Shown: positions 12,046 through 23,800 of the stretch, one piece after another
How positions within the stretch are numbered: position 1 is the first letter of the stretch
Layout: each line of letters begins with the position of its first letter
Origin: Eudorina sp. 2006-703-Eu-15
Taxonomy: Eukaryota > Chlorophyta > Chlorophyceae > Chlamydomonadales > Volvocaceae
Direction: 5' to 3'
Assembly (NCBI GenBank): GCA_003117195.1
Contig: BDSI01000007.1
Coordinates: 1,798,001-1,862,000 of the forward strand
DNA length: 64,000 nucleotides
The notes under the pieces: model-generated
The model's database searches: none
The model's input: only the letters and a program-made list of their open reading frames with translations
What the model was told of the DNA's origin: nothing
Program-made: the position numbers and the translations under genes

Positions 12046-12915
12046 GAGACGCGTGCAGCGTGCTGGGCGCGTCTTGTACGGCACGGCGTGGGGTGTGAGC
12101 GGTCGGAAGGCGAGCGAAATTCAGGAGGCCGATGCGAAACGAGGCATGGACGAGGGGCCGCGGATCTGGGCGATGTGAGATGCGGCGTTTCCGTATATGC
12201 GCGGAGAGGCGACGGTGCGGACGGATGACGACGACAATGCTGTGCCATCGGATTCTGAGGAAGGATCTTTCTAGATGGGTGCCCTGTCTTCTTACCCCTG
12301 ACTGACATTTCCGCGGCGCATGCCTCCGTGTACGAGTGCTCGAGATGTGCCGAGGCGGCGGCGCGGGGCGTGTTCAGACCGGGGATCCCGGCGGGGGGCA
12401 ACAACTCAAGACGGGCATGTTGACGTTTGCTGAGGGTGAGGCCTAAAATAAGTTCGCTCCAGGCTTTAATTCCAAGTTGACCCGTTCGAACAATGCTTTT
12501 AATTTGCTATCGGGTTGCGTGAGACCCATGCAAAATAAAAACGGCAAGGCGCCGCACATCCGCCGTTCACCTTTCCTTTCAGAAGGATGCGTAAATCACA
12601 CTGCGTGACATCTCACAGCGTGATTGCCCCCGCGCGCCTTTGCGCGAATGCGTACCTGCCCTAGGGGCACCAACGCCCCGGCTTTAGGGTATGGGGACCC
12701 GCCGGATGGCACGCGGCGGCGACGCGTGCTGGAGGACGTGCCCGCGCTGTTCCGTTGCCGGGATTTCACGCCCCACCGCGCAGCACCGTTCCTTCGTTGA
12801 TTGCCTTTGCGCCGTCGCCTGCGGGAGGGTGTCTCGGCGCCCCTCGCGTGGGGCAGGGCTATCCCGGCGCCTGCCTTGTAGTGGGCAGCTGCTTGGGCGG
12901 ATGACGAGGCCGGTG

Positions 12916-13071
12916 CGCGCGGTCGGAGCGGGCAGCGCGGTCGGAGCGGTCAGCGCGGTCGGAGCGGTCAGCGCGGTCGGAGCGGTCAGCGCGGTCGGAG
13001 CGGTCAGCGCGGTCGGAGCGGTCAGCGCGGTCGGAGCGGTCAGCGCGGTCGGAGCGGTCAGCGCGGTCGGG
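12916..13071 (+). repeat. 18-bp minisatellite
   Basis: Eight to nine near-identical copies of GCGCGGTCGGAGCGGTCA. Because the unit is divisible by three it keeps a frame open on both strands (a Val-Gly-Ala-Val-Ser-Ala repeat on +), but neighbouring sequence gives no splice or start support for a protein. Confidence 0.92.
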
Positions 13072-13256
13072 GCTGCTGTGAGCCGGTGGTGCAGAGGCCC
13101 CGCTGGCCGCACGACGGGCGGATCCTCGCCCTGCGCGCCGGGTGTTCCATGTGGGGGTTTCGAGCAGGAGGAAAATAAGAATGAATAAATGCGTGCATGT
13201 CCTCCTGGACCGCAACTGCCGCCTGATTTGTGTGCGCAGTTTGAGCGCGCGCGCGC

Positions 13257-13350
13257 GTGTGTGTGTGTGTGTGTCTGTGTGTGTATCGTTACATAGCTGT
13301 GTGTGTGTGTGTGTGTGTAAAAGCAAACTGAGCCGCGACAAAAGAGTGCG
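13257..13350 (+). repeat. dispersed repeat family A, partial copy
   Basis: GT array, ATCGTTACATA, second GT array, then AAACTGAGCCGCGA. The two unique modules are in the opposite order to the copy at 58,911-59,061, as if two units lay head to tail. Confidence 0.8.
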
Positions 13351-13826
13351 CAGGGGGCGTGTGTGCATTGTATGTGTGTGTGTTGTGTGGTGAGAGGCGT
13401 GCGGGTCCCCCCGTGGATTAAAGCGCGTGGATACAGCCCTCGCGGACAGCCCACGCTGCCACGAGGGTAGCGCCTCAGCTGAATACCCCGACGTGTGCTG
13501 GGGTCCTAAAGGAACACAACCGTGTTCGGTTGGCGCCGGCTTGCAAGTGCTTTCCGTCACGACGGGAGGATCACCACACAGCACGATACAACGTGTGTGT
13601 ATGTGTGTGTGTGTATGTGCGTGTGCGCGTCGTGCGGCTTGGCGCGCGCGCCTTGGAGCCCACATCCGTCGAGGCCGCAGAACCGCGGCCGGCGGGCCGG
13701 CGGGCAGGCAGCGGGCAGCGGGCCCTGCAGCAGCGGCAACGAGGCGGTGGCGCAGGGGCGGTCGGTTTTGGGGCGGGCGCGCAGCGGCTAGATAGGGCAC
13801 TGCGCTTGCGCTTTCCCGCGCCCCGC

Positions 13827-13930
13827 TTCAGCTCCGGGCGGCCCTTACCGGGAGACCCTCGACCCCCTGGCCATCCCCGACTACACGCGCCGCAGCGTGC
13901 ACGGCCTGCCTCCGGACCGGCCTGCCTCCG
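13827..13930 (+). pseudogene. possible isolated exon or gene relic
   Basis: After a plausible acceptor (CGCTTCAG, ending near 13,830) the + strand reads GPYRETLDPLAIPDYTRR and continues SVHGLPPDRP. This is unlike the repeats around it and looks protein-like in composition, with a small 18-bp duplication at its end. No donor, partner exon or family could be identified, so it may be a decayed fragment or chance. Confidence 0.25.
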
Positions 13931-14530
13931 GACCGGCCATGCGGACATGCACATACACAAGAGACTGCCCAAACCGTTTTCGCACGGCGCTCGCTGCTGC
14001 TCGATGTAGTAGTAGTAGTACCATTACAGTGTGGATAGGCGTCCGGGCCCTGTCTAAGGGTTTATGTCGCGGTTTTATATGATGCTATAGGACACCTTCA
14101 ACCATCATCACACCGAACCTACGCCATACGAACCGAGGGTCCAAGGCGGTTGATCCTGCCAACTAAGGATCCCACCTCATCCATTTGCTCGATGTATCCT
14201 GTTCGCTGTCTTCCAAATTTCAAATTTTAACGCGCACCTGCATGTCGCGTATTAGTACTGCCACTTTCTGTCGACTGTACTGTGGCCCGGGGCGCCGTAC
14301 CGTACCGCTAGTTGAAGCCGTACGAGGCGTCAGGGGGTGGATGCGACACGTGACGTACTCGGTCCTTGGATGACAGTAGTTTGGGTTAGATGGAACTCCC
14401 TCGCGCCTGCGCTGCTGTTTTTTATCCAAGCACACCAGCCCTATTGGCTATCACGGCGGTATTGAAGGGCCCGCCGCTGTGTGAGTCTGGTGCTTGTTTG
14501 GGGCCGGGATCTGGCCCCGAGGCCGGTAAA

Positions 14531-14772
14531 CCCCTGATGGCGCCGACCGCTCCAGGCCACCTAATGAAGACTTGAAGACCCGCGGGTCGTGTTATCGGAA
14601 GCCTTGTCAGCGATGTGCACAACCAACGTTATGGCGATCAGTACTAAGCATCGGTAGCAACAAGGCCGGTCGTGGCCCCACCCCCTGATGGCGCCGACCG
14701 CTCCAGGCCACCTAATGAAGACTTGAAGACCCGCGGGTCGTGTTATCGGAAGCCTTGTCAGCGATGTGCACA
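14531..14772 (+). repeat. perfect 91-bp direct repeat (14,531-14,621 and 14,682-14,772)
   Basis: The two copies appear identical over 91 bp and are separated by 60 bp. Each contains one GACCCGCGGGTC palindrome. The right copy runs straight into a GT array and a copy of dispersed repeat family A. Identity suggests a recent duplication. Confidence 0.93.
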
Positions 14773-14776
14773 GCCA

Positions 14777-14778
<2 letters not shown>

Positions 14779-14839
<61 letters not shown>

Positions 14840-14913
14840 AATCGTTACATATCTGCCGGGCCGACACTGGCCGGGGGCGCTAACCCGCCCCATACGGGAG
14901 ACCGCCGAAGCAC
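14779..14913 (+). repeat. dispersed repeat family A, copy with GT array
   Basis: A GT array (14,779-14,839) is followed by ATCGTTACATATCTGCCGGG and a further 55 bp that match, in inverse orientation, 58,911-58,985. Related modules occur at 13,257-13,350, 48,729-48,797 and 57,031-57,160. Confidence 0.9.
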
Positions 14914-15130
14914 TTTCCCCCGAATACGGGGGAAAGGGGCGTAAGGGGCCTCTGTCCCCTCGCTCTCAACCTAGGGCGCGTGCCCGATCCCCGAGGATCG
15001 GTGACCGCTGTGCCCCCTCAAGGGAGTGGGCGAAGGCCCATCCCGGGCGGTCTGCGCCTCGCAGTCCGCTGTTCAACCTCCTCAAGTCCTTGCAGCACCC
15101 AGGGCGCGTTTCGGAGGCGCGCCCCTGCTT

Positions 15131-15531
15131 CAGGGTGGCTATCTTAAGATATAAATATCTATTCGGCCGAAAAACTTCTGAAATTTTAGATACTTTTGGC
15201 CTGCCAAAACATCGAGTTTAAGATACTTTGACCCCTCGTGTGGGACATGGTATCTTCCCGTTGACATATACTCGGACCAGTGATGGGGTCCCCGATATCT
15301 CCCACCCGGGGTCGGTTCTCGCCGTCTGCAGTCATCTATGGCTAGGTGTTGCACTTATGGGTTCGGTTCGTGGAAGTTCTCCATCAATGTTGCGCCCTGT
15401 CCGATGCCCTCTGTAGATACTTCGGGCCGTTTCCAGTTGGAAATATCTTCCCATAGACAGATACTTTCAGCGTTTCGAAGCCAGGTGTATCTCTGGCCGT
15501 AGATACTCCCAAAAATAAGATAGCCATCCTG
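15131..15531. mobile_element. 401-bp hAT-like MITE with 16-bp TIRs and 8-bp TSD
   Basis: The left end reads CAGGGTGGCTATCTTA and the reverse complement of the right end reads CAGGATGGCTATCTTA, so 15 of 16 bases match. The element is flanked by the identical octamer CCCTGCTT at 15,123-15,130 and 15,532-15,539, a perfect 8-bp target site duplication. Eight-base duplications and CAGG...CCTG ends are typical of the hAT superfamily. The interior has no transposase-like frame and is enriched in AGATAC/GTATCT hexamers, like the subterminal transposase-binding repeats of hAT elements. It is AT-richer than its surroundings. Confidence 0.88.
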
Positions 15532-15539
15532 CCCTGCTT

Positions 15540-17849
15540 GGTGCGGTAAAACTAGCCTGGTCCCGCGTCCCAACCTAATCGTAATAGCTAGGGTTGCACC
15601 CTCCGGCAGGCCTGCCTGCCCAGCTGAGCCAGAGCGAGGCGGCTCGCACGCGTCAGGCCTTACTGGGTCCGGGTATGCAGTCGGGTGCTCCATGATGGGG
15701 CTATGGTTTGCACAAGGCAGCACATCACCACGCAAGCTTCCCTGTCGTACACCCCTTCCCGTCGCAAGCGGCCCTCGCCTACACGTCCCGCTCGCTGCCA
15801 ACTCCCACTGGTCTGGCCCGACCCTCCTCGGGCACCCACGGATCCCCATCGTGCCCGGAAGTGGGCTTCCCTAGTCCCAATCCCTACCCCCTAGCGTCTC
15901 GCGCTGCTATCTATCCATCACGAGTCTGTGTGTGTGTGTGTGTGATCGTTGTGGCGATCGGTACTGATGGGTATGCACTATGCAGTGCAGTACATGTAAA
16001 AATCGAGGGATGCGACGACGCGGCACTGCCGTACTTGTGCCTGCCAGCGGCAAACCCAGTATCCAGCACCGGCAGCAATGCGTACGGCAGGGGGGCACGT
16101 GCTTCATCAGTCGGGTCAGGTGTCCCTGAGTGGTCCAGCTGATCGCGCGGGGCTGCCCGTGGGGCCCACGCACGGCGCCCTTGCTGTCCACCTCTCTCTC
16201 ACTCCATCCCGCCACTGACTTACGATGACAGCTTCGGCTCCCGTCACCGAAAGATCCGTTGGGCTGCAAACGAGAGCCAAGCCCGCTGGCGCCCACTCTT
16301 AATCGTCGTAGCGAAGTTGACTCCAGACGCGTGGTAACTGACAAGCAAGGGGCCCCACATCATGCTATGCCGGCGGACGCGCGCGGCGCGGACCCAACCG
16401 CCGTTCGGTGCAGGAGAGTGTTAAGCAGCCTCGCCTTTCTTGATGCGCCGCCGGGCGTTCGCGGAGCAACGACCATTCGCGCAGACCATGCGCCGTAAGG
16501 TTGTCATGCTGTTTAAGCCTCCTGCCGGTTGAAAAAAGTTGGAGAGCGAGCCGGCGCGTCATCATATACGGCAGGGGTGAGCAGGTGGTATCGGCAGGTT
16601 GAGACCCGTCCGCCGGAATTTTGGGAAAGGGGAGAGAGGTTTTTTGTGCCGCCGCACCCCACCCGCCTGAGCTCCTGAACCACAGGTGGTATTCTTCGCC
16701 GCTGCGTTAGAAACCACGTCGTGCGTTGGCTTGTTGGCTTGCACTGTGCAAGTTGCACAGCTGTGGGGATCTGGGGAAGGATGACCGCACAGAAGCCAGC
16801 TCCACGCGCGCATCCACAAGGACACCCAACCGTATTCAACCGCAGGCGTTTATTCAACGAGGTTACGTTCTTCGACTGCTGGCGAGGGTTCGCTGCTGGA
16901 AAAATGTTGATCGCACACGGTGTTATACCGTATGTCGCGATGCGCGGCATGGGAGACTAGACTTGCGTGCGTGCGTGCGTGCAAATTTCGTGCCGTGACT
17001 TGCGGATTGACAGCAAAGGACCTATGGGCGCCGGGAGGCCAAGAAGTTAGACGTCTCAGGTGTACGGTAGTGGATGATGTGCACTCGTTGGGGCGTACAG
17101 GTTCAGCGGGCCCCCACACTAGGGTTTGCCCAACGCGATAAGATCAGTATTATAACAATTACCATTGTGGGAGATACACGCTCGGAAGTGAGTGCCAGCA
17201 AGATACGGATGCCCTGTTGGGTTTTGGAGGCTATGCGTTGCGGGGCGCTGCAGCCAGGAAAACGTTGCCACATGCGCATTTGTAAGGAAATATGCAATGC
17301 GGTGAAGCATACAGGTATATCTCGATATATAATGTTGTCATCTGACGTGGTGGTTATGTAAACTTCTGCCGTGCAACTACGTCCACTGTAAGGCTAACAT
17401 GAAAAGCACATCTACGCATCATCCTACAATTCTTGTTTCCTGCCTATGTACTCTCGAATTATATTTCGGTGGAAATGGTCTTGGCCGTACGATACAAGTT
17501 TGGGTTACACACAAAAGTAACAGTGGTCACCAGAGTCACTCATTAGGCGTAACTATACTTTTATGTTTCTACCGAACTTCAATCGTCCCATTATTTTGGA
17601 TTAACCTCACGCCAAAGACTTATGCTGGTCGGCATCGCCAACAGCAGGAAACGCGCATCGCCTGAATCTCCAACTTTTTGTTTATTGATGTGGTAGCGAT
17701 GCATTGAATGTTCTGTGTTCCGCGCCCCAAGACATTCGGTCAAGACAGGTTGGCCATTGCCCGGCCTGACCTACATACAGCTCGCCATGCCGAGGCTTTC
17801 AGGGTTTCATATTTTCATCTTGAGCTGTTAAAGTTTGGGCAGACTTAAT
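15540..17849. other. intergenic DNA upstream of the large kinase gene
   Basis: No exon chain found on either strand. From about 17,120 the sequence becomes AT-rich, and this part probably carries the promoter and 5' UTR of the kinase gene whose start codon is placed at 17,850. No specific promoter element is recognisable. Confidence 0.5.
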
Positions 17850-20800
17850 ATGAAGGCGTTCTGCTCGCTATGGCTTTGCCTCTGCAAAGGTAAGCCTTTC
17901 AGAGCTCGTTTTCAACGGCCCCCCTATGACAAACATTGCAAAAATACTGAGTTTCACTAGCCGCTCTACCTCTCAGGCGATGTGAAGGTTGCCGAATCCG
18001 TGGACAGTCCTAGCCCGAAGGGGAAAGAGGGCGTGCAAGTCGCGGACGGAGACGTGGAAGTAACGAGGGCAGAGGGCGTAAAGCAAAGGTACGAAGGCAT
18101 TGAACCAGAGGATTTCAGTAAGGGCTTGATATTCAGCTAGTTTCTCGAACTTCGTGACCGGTTTTCCCTTGGCCGCTCTGCATGCAGGGCAACAACTGAT
18201 TTTGTCTACGAGGATGGAGGTTCTACTGCTTGGAGGGTGGCGTCGCCAACGGGTCCCAAAGGCCACGAAGCGAGGGCACCAAGTTGTGGGGACAAGCCAG
18301 CAAGGAAAGAACGAGACTCCCTGCTGTCGAATGACTTACTCCGCAATGAGCGAACGCTTCGAGCGCTGCTCAAGAAGGCGAAACTGGTCTTGTCCGAGCA
18401 GAGCCAGGCCTTCGACCTCGAGCGAGGACCCGCAGGGCTCATTGAAGCCGGCAGTTTCCATTTCAGTGGTCAGCAAGATCCTGAACTCGCGAGGATGAAC
18501 GCGGACCTGCTGGAGACGTGCAGCGCACCCAAGCCTGGTGAGGTCTCTGCCACTTCTGGTTTGAGTAGCCTCAACACCCTTGGTGCATGCCAGCCCGGGC
18601 TCAACGATTCAAGCTTACCGCGTCACAGCTGCTGTGTCTGCAAGGCCCAGCCCGTGCAACTACTTCGAGCTTCTGCGTCCAGGGGTGTCATCGCCTGACC
18701 GGACCCTGACCCTGCACAACCCCGTTCCACCTATCCCGCCTGACAGCGAGCAACATCCCTGAGAGATCGTGATCTGAGACAATCTCAAACTTCGTACGCT
18801 GTCTAACGCGTGGCGTGCAACTACCGCCTGTCTCCTCTGCCACCTCCCGATGCCCCAATGGTTGCGAGTCTGTTCCTACTCGCCGCACGGGGTCCAATCC
18901 CGGTCTCCTGATCGACAAGATGACAACGGTATCATACCAGCTGTTCGGTAACAGAACGGTTTTTCGCTTGCCGCTGCCTTTCCTGCACCCGTAGATGGAC
19001 GCGCACTCGCACGCGTCGAGAGGACGCTCGGCGAGGTGCACCTCTGGCTGGCGGCACGGCCCTGCCCGGCCGCCGCCACCGCGGTCCTGTACACTGTCGG
19101 CGACGGCCTGGTCCATGCCGAGCATGCCGTACGGTCTGTGGGTCTTGTACGGTACTGGCAGCCCGACCATGTGTCCGTCTTTTTGGCGCTGCTGCAGCTG
19201 TACTCGGGCCTGCTCATCCAGGCGAACCGCGCCGCGCTTCAAAAGCAGCAGGAGCAGAGCGGCGACGGAGGACAGCAGCTGCAACAGGAGGACGGGAAGG
19301 TACTGCCGCGGGATAAGGACGGGCGGCAGCTACAGCCGGCGCAGCGCAGTAGCAGCGGGAGCGACGTAGTCGTCATGGCAGCAGACCAAGAGCTGCAGCA
19401 GCAGCAACGGTCACAACCGTCACCTCTCCCCCGTCCCGGCAAGCCGCTGGTGCCGCAGTTTTCGGAGGTATCTCTGGCGTACAGCGAGCAGGGGTTGGGG
19501 CAGGGACTCGGACGGGGCGACGTACTGTCAAAGCAGCAGCCCGCGCCACTGACGTTTGCTGTCGCGGCGCTGCTGCTGCGGCCCGACTGGCTGGACATGT
19601 TGGCGGAGGCGCTGGACCTCCTGCACTTCAGTGACGAGTACCGCCTGGCGGCAGTGCGGGCGGGCAGGGAGCCGCAGGAGTCGCTGGCGAAGGCGCTGCA
19701 GCTGTGGCTGTTCCTGACGCAGCTGGTCAAGTTCGCAGCGGCGCACGCGGACAGCGTACAACGTGAGTCGCGTGATGGCGAAGATGACGCGGATGGGCGG
19801 TTGCCCCCTTGGGATTAGTTAATGGTGTGTGAAGGGGTTGCTGCTGTGCGGCAACGCCGCCGTGCCAAAGCCTACGGCCCTGGAAACGGGCGGCCGAGCC
19901 CAGGCGTGGGATTTTTCTGTCAGGGCATCGGGAAGGGGGGGGAGGGCTGTGGGGTCGTCCCGCGCAACCGGGAGGGCCCCTGATCCACCCCACGTCCGTC
20001 CCAGTCTGTCTTGAATCCCCGTCCCACGTCCCCGTCCCACGTCCGTCCCACGTCCGTCCCAGTCTGTCTTGAATCCCATTGAATCCCATTAACCTTGGTG
20101 AAGTATTTCCGGTTGCATTTATGTGGTGGTCGTACATGGTGGTCGCGGCTTGGGCATGGGATGGGGGAGGAGGCACCACGGGGCCCGGACATCGTCTGAG
20201 GTCAACCGGAGGGGCGACCGCAGGGACGGGCACCCTTGCTGCGCTGGTCCGGGGGTTAAATTGAAAAAAGAAATAAACCCGAAGGACAAGCCCAGGCACA
20301 CCCAGAAAAACGAGCATACTTACGTGGCGAGGTACCTGCATAGCAATGGAAATGCAGAGACTGCGGGCGGGCGCGTGGCGGCGCGGCCGCTCTGCCGCCG
20401 GTGCAACAGCAGGCAACGAGCGGACCCGACCCGACCCGAAATGGTCCGGGGTGCGGTGACCCAGATCGCCGGTGACGGCATACCCTGCGGTCGGCGCGGT
20501 GGTGCAGGTATGGATCCCTGCTTACAGCGGCTGGGGGCGCTGCTGGCGCCGCCTTCGGGCACGGTGCCGCGGCTGTTGGAGCTGCCGGTCGCGGAGGACA
20601 CCCTGGTGGCGCAGCTTCACGCGCTGTGGCTCCTGCAGGTGTGTGCCGTCCCGTCGTCGAAATTTTACGGATTGGTTGTCTGCTGGTGAGGGAGGTCGGG
20701 GTCAGACGAGTGAACTTGGGCCGTCTGTGTCGACAGTAGCTGTCGAGCCTGTGTGTCCTGACAAACGCGCCCGAGTCTGTGTGTCCTGACAAACCCGCTC

Positions 20801-23800
20801 GAGTCTGTGTGTCTTGACGTGTCAGCCAAAGGGACCAGCCTGGGCTTCACGCTGGCTGCCGATTAGGGACTTCAGGGCCGTGTCCGGTAGATCAAGGCGT
20901 CGAGCACTTGGTCCGTCACCGTCGCATGCACGCAGCCACGGGGCACACACCACTGGTTGTTAAGACCCACGACATTGACCCACCGGATGAACAGTTTGAT
21001 ACCATTGCGGGTTGGATGTTCGTCATCCTCGGTCGCTGGTGGTGCTGGCGGGCACTGACGATCGACACGCAGTGCGGCTGATGCTGATGATGGAGTAAAT
21101 TATTATTAATCCTGCAGGTCTTGTACGACATGCCGGACGCGAAGGTGCTGTACTCGGAGCCCCTGGCGAACTACTATGTGGCGCTGCACCACAACGCCAT
21201 GGTGCAGAGCTATGAGGTACGGGGCGCCGTCGAAATCATCCTGGGGGCGTGACAGGTCTCCAATCGGGGCTGGTGGGCCCCTTGCCTACAAGTCTTTTGT
21301 TTGCTGCATCCCCTCTCCCATTCGTCTGGCAGTCAGCATTCCTTGTGTTTGTCTGCAAGCCCTCTGCCTCTTCCCCTCTGCCTCTTCCGGGCTGCTTCTC
21401 CATCGCCCTCTTCCTCCTCGTCCCATACCTCTTGCCTCAGCTACCCGCCGCGCTGTGAGGCCGCACCCCTCGACCCCTTTTTGCACCCCACCGTGAATCG
21501 CTGTCTCGCCCCACCGCTGACTGTCCACCTCACGGCATCATGGCGCAGGCGTCGGCGGCCGACCCCAAGTCCGCCTGCGCGGAGCTCTGTCGCATCCAGG
21601 CGACCCTGCTCCGCAGCCTGGCGCGACACCCGGGGGCCACCGTCCGCGCCGCGTTTGCGCGCGTGGGCACCGTGGGCTGGATCCTGCAGGAGATATCGCT
21701 GGAGGCCGACCTCCTGGCAGCAGCGCAGCAGGAGGCTGGCGGCGAGGACCGCGACTCGTCGTCGTCATCATCATCGACCTCCGTTACCACCGAAGGCGAC
21801 TCCGACCTCACCGTGTCCGACAACGGGGACGGTGGCAGCGAGCCGGCGAGCCGGGCGGAGGTGGAGGCGGCGGCGGGGGAGCGGTCCGAGATTCGCGACG
21901 GCGCGCGACCGCAGCATGGGCCGCTTTGCCCGGCGGGTGCTGCTGCTGCCGCCACCGCCGCCCCATCCCCTGTGGAGGCGCGGAAGGCCTCCAAGGGGTT
22001 CTCTTTTACCTACGATCTGAACGAGGACGTCGAGCGGCTGATCGCGCTGGAGGACGAGATGGGTCGGGAGATGGAGCTGGACGGCTTTGAGTACGATGAG
22101 GAGGGCAAGCAGCTCAAGGCGCGCAGCGATGCGCTGCAGGCCGCCGCGGCAGCGGCCGCGGCGGCGGAGGAAGCCGCCGCCGCCGCCACCTCTGGGGCCT
22201 CAGCGGCCGCGGCGCCGTCCGATCCAGCGCAGACGGGTGAGCAGCCGGCGATGGCGAGTGCCCGTGACTTGACCTCGTGCGGAAGCTGCAACAGCCGGCG
22301 GTCTGGCGGGGTCCCCCGCCTGGTGCTGGGAGGGCTGCGGACCACTTCAATCAGCTCGATGAGTGCGACCGCGGCGGGGCAGTCGCCGGCGGCCGGCGTC
22401 GCGCGGCCGCCGTTGGGCCGTACCAGCCACACCGGCAACAGCACCGTCGGCGCGTCGTCGTCCGGCCGTGGCGATGACGGCGACTTTGTGGCCGGCGATG
22501 ACGGTGACGCGTCGTCGTCCTCGGACGAGCCGCGGACGCCGTCGCCCGACGCCGCCGCCGCGGCGACGGCAGCGGAGCGCGTCGCCATCTGGTCCTCGAC
22601 GCTTGCGGAGGCATACGAGGCGGCCAGCGGCGGCGATAACAGTCGGCTGCCGTACCCGCCGCCGCGGTCGAGGTCCCGGGGCAGCGGCGGCACCCACTCC
22701 GCGGGGCCGATGCCGCGGCCGTCGGGCGCGGCGCTGGGGCCCGCCGGGCCGTCGGGCGAGCAGGCCCTAGGGCTAAGGCCCAAGTCCGCGTCGGCGGAGG
22801 GCTCCTTGCCCGGGCCCGGGGACGCGGCCGCACCGGTCCGCCCGCGGGAGCTGACCACGGGCTCGGCCGTACACACGGGGCCGCAGGGGGAGCTGCACCT
22901 CATGGTGCAGAGCTCCGGCACGGCCCGGGCGGCGACCGCGGGCGCCGGCTCGGCGGCGGCCGGCGGGTCGCACGGCAGGCCGCCGCTGCCAAGCAAGCCG
23001 TCGCTGCCGCCGTTGAAGGTGGGCACGGGGCTGTCGGCGGACGCGGCGGGGACGGCGGCGGCGGCGTCGCCGTCGGTGTCGGCCCGGATGGGCCCGCCGC
23101 CGCCGGGCAGCACTCGCGCCATGGTGATGCTCTCCGCATCCAACCGTTACAACAACAGCACGGGCGTGGCGGCCTCCTCGCCAAGCGGCGCGACGCACGC
23201 TGCGCCGCCGCCGCCGCCGCCCTGGGGATCGTCGTCGGCATCGCCCGCTCGGGACCTCAGCCGTCAGTTCCACGGCGCCGGCGAGGGCTCCGGCGCCGCG
23301 GCACCGCAGCCTTGGGTTGAGCCCGCCGGCACTGGCGCGACGACGGCGTCCGCGCCGGGGGCCGCTGGCGGCGGTGGCAGCAGTGCCAGCGCCGGCGCTG
23401 GCGCCTCGCCCCGCCGGCCGACCGGGCCCTTGATCCCCGCGCTCAACCTGAAGTCGCTGCGCCGCCGCGACGGCGGTGCCGGCGGCGCCGCCACCGACAC
23501 CGGCCGGACTGTGCCGCTGAGCTCCATGCTCCGCTCCACCAACGGCGGCAGCCTGTCCAACTACAGCGGCATGGACTCGGCCAACACGCTGCTGGCTTCC
23601 GCAGGCACCGCCGCCACCACGACGCCGCCCAGCAGCAACGCCCAGCAGCGCGCGGCGGCTGGGGCCGGCGGCGGCGGCCAGGCCCTGCCGTACACTCTGC
23701 AGGTCGGCGGCGCCGACGGCCCCGCGGGCTCCGGCGGTCTGCAGTGCATTCTGGAGGCGGTGGACTCGCGACCGCCGGAGGCGACCTACCAGGAGCTGGC

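Noticed and set aside
12916..13071. CRISPR-like array
   Set aside because: Units are contiguous with no unique spacers; it is a minisatellite in a eukaryotic genome.
14148..14161. 14-mer GGTTGATCCTGCCA, identical to the 5' end region of 18S rRNA
   Set aside because: Similarity stops at both sides, so it is not an rRNA gene; most likely chance or a minute fragment.
22010..23143. 377-codon minus-strand frame
   Set aside because: Antisense shadow of the 3.1-kb kinase exon.
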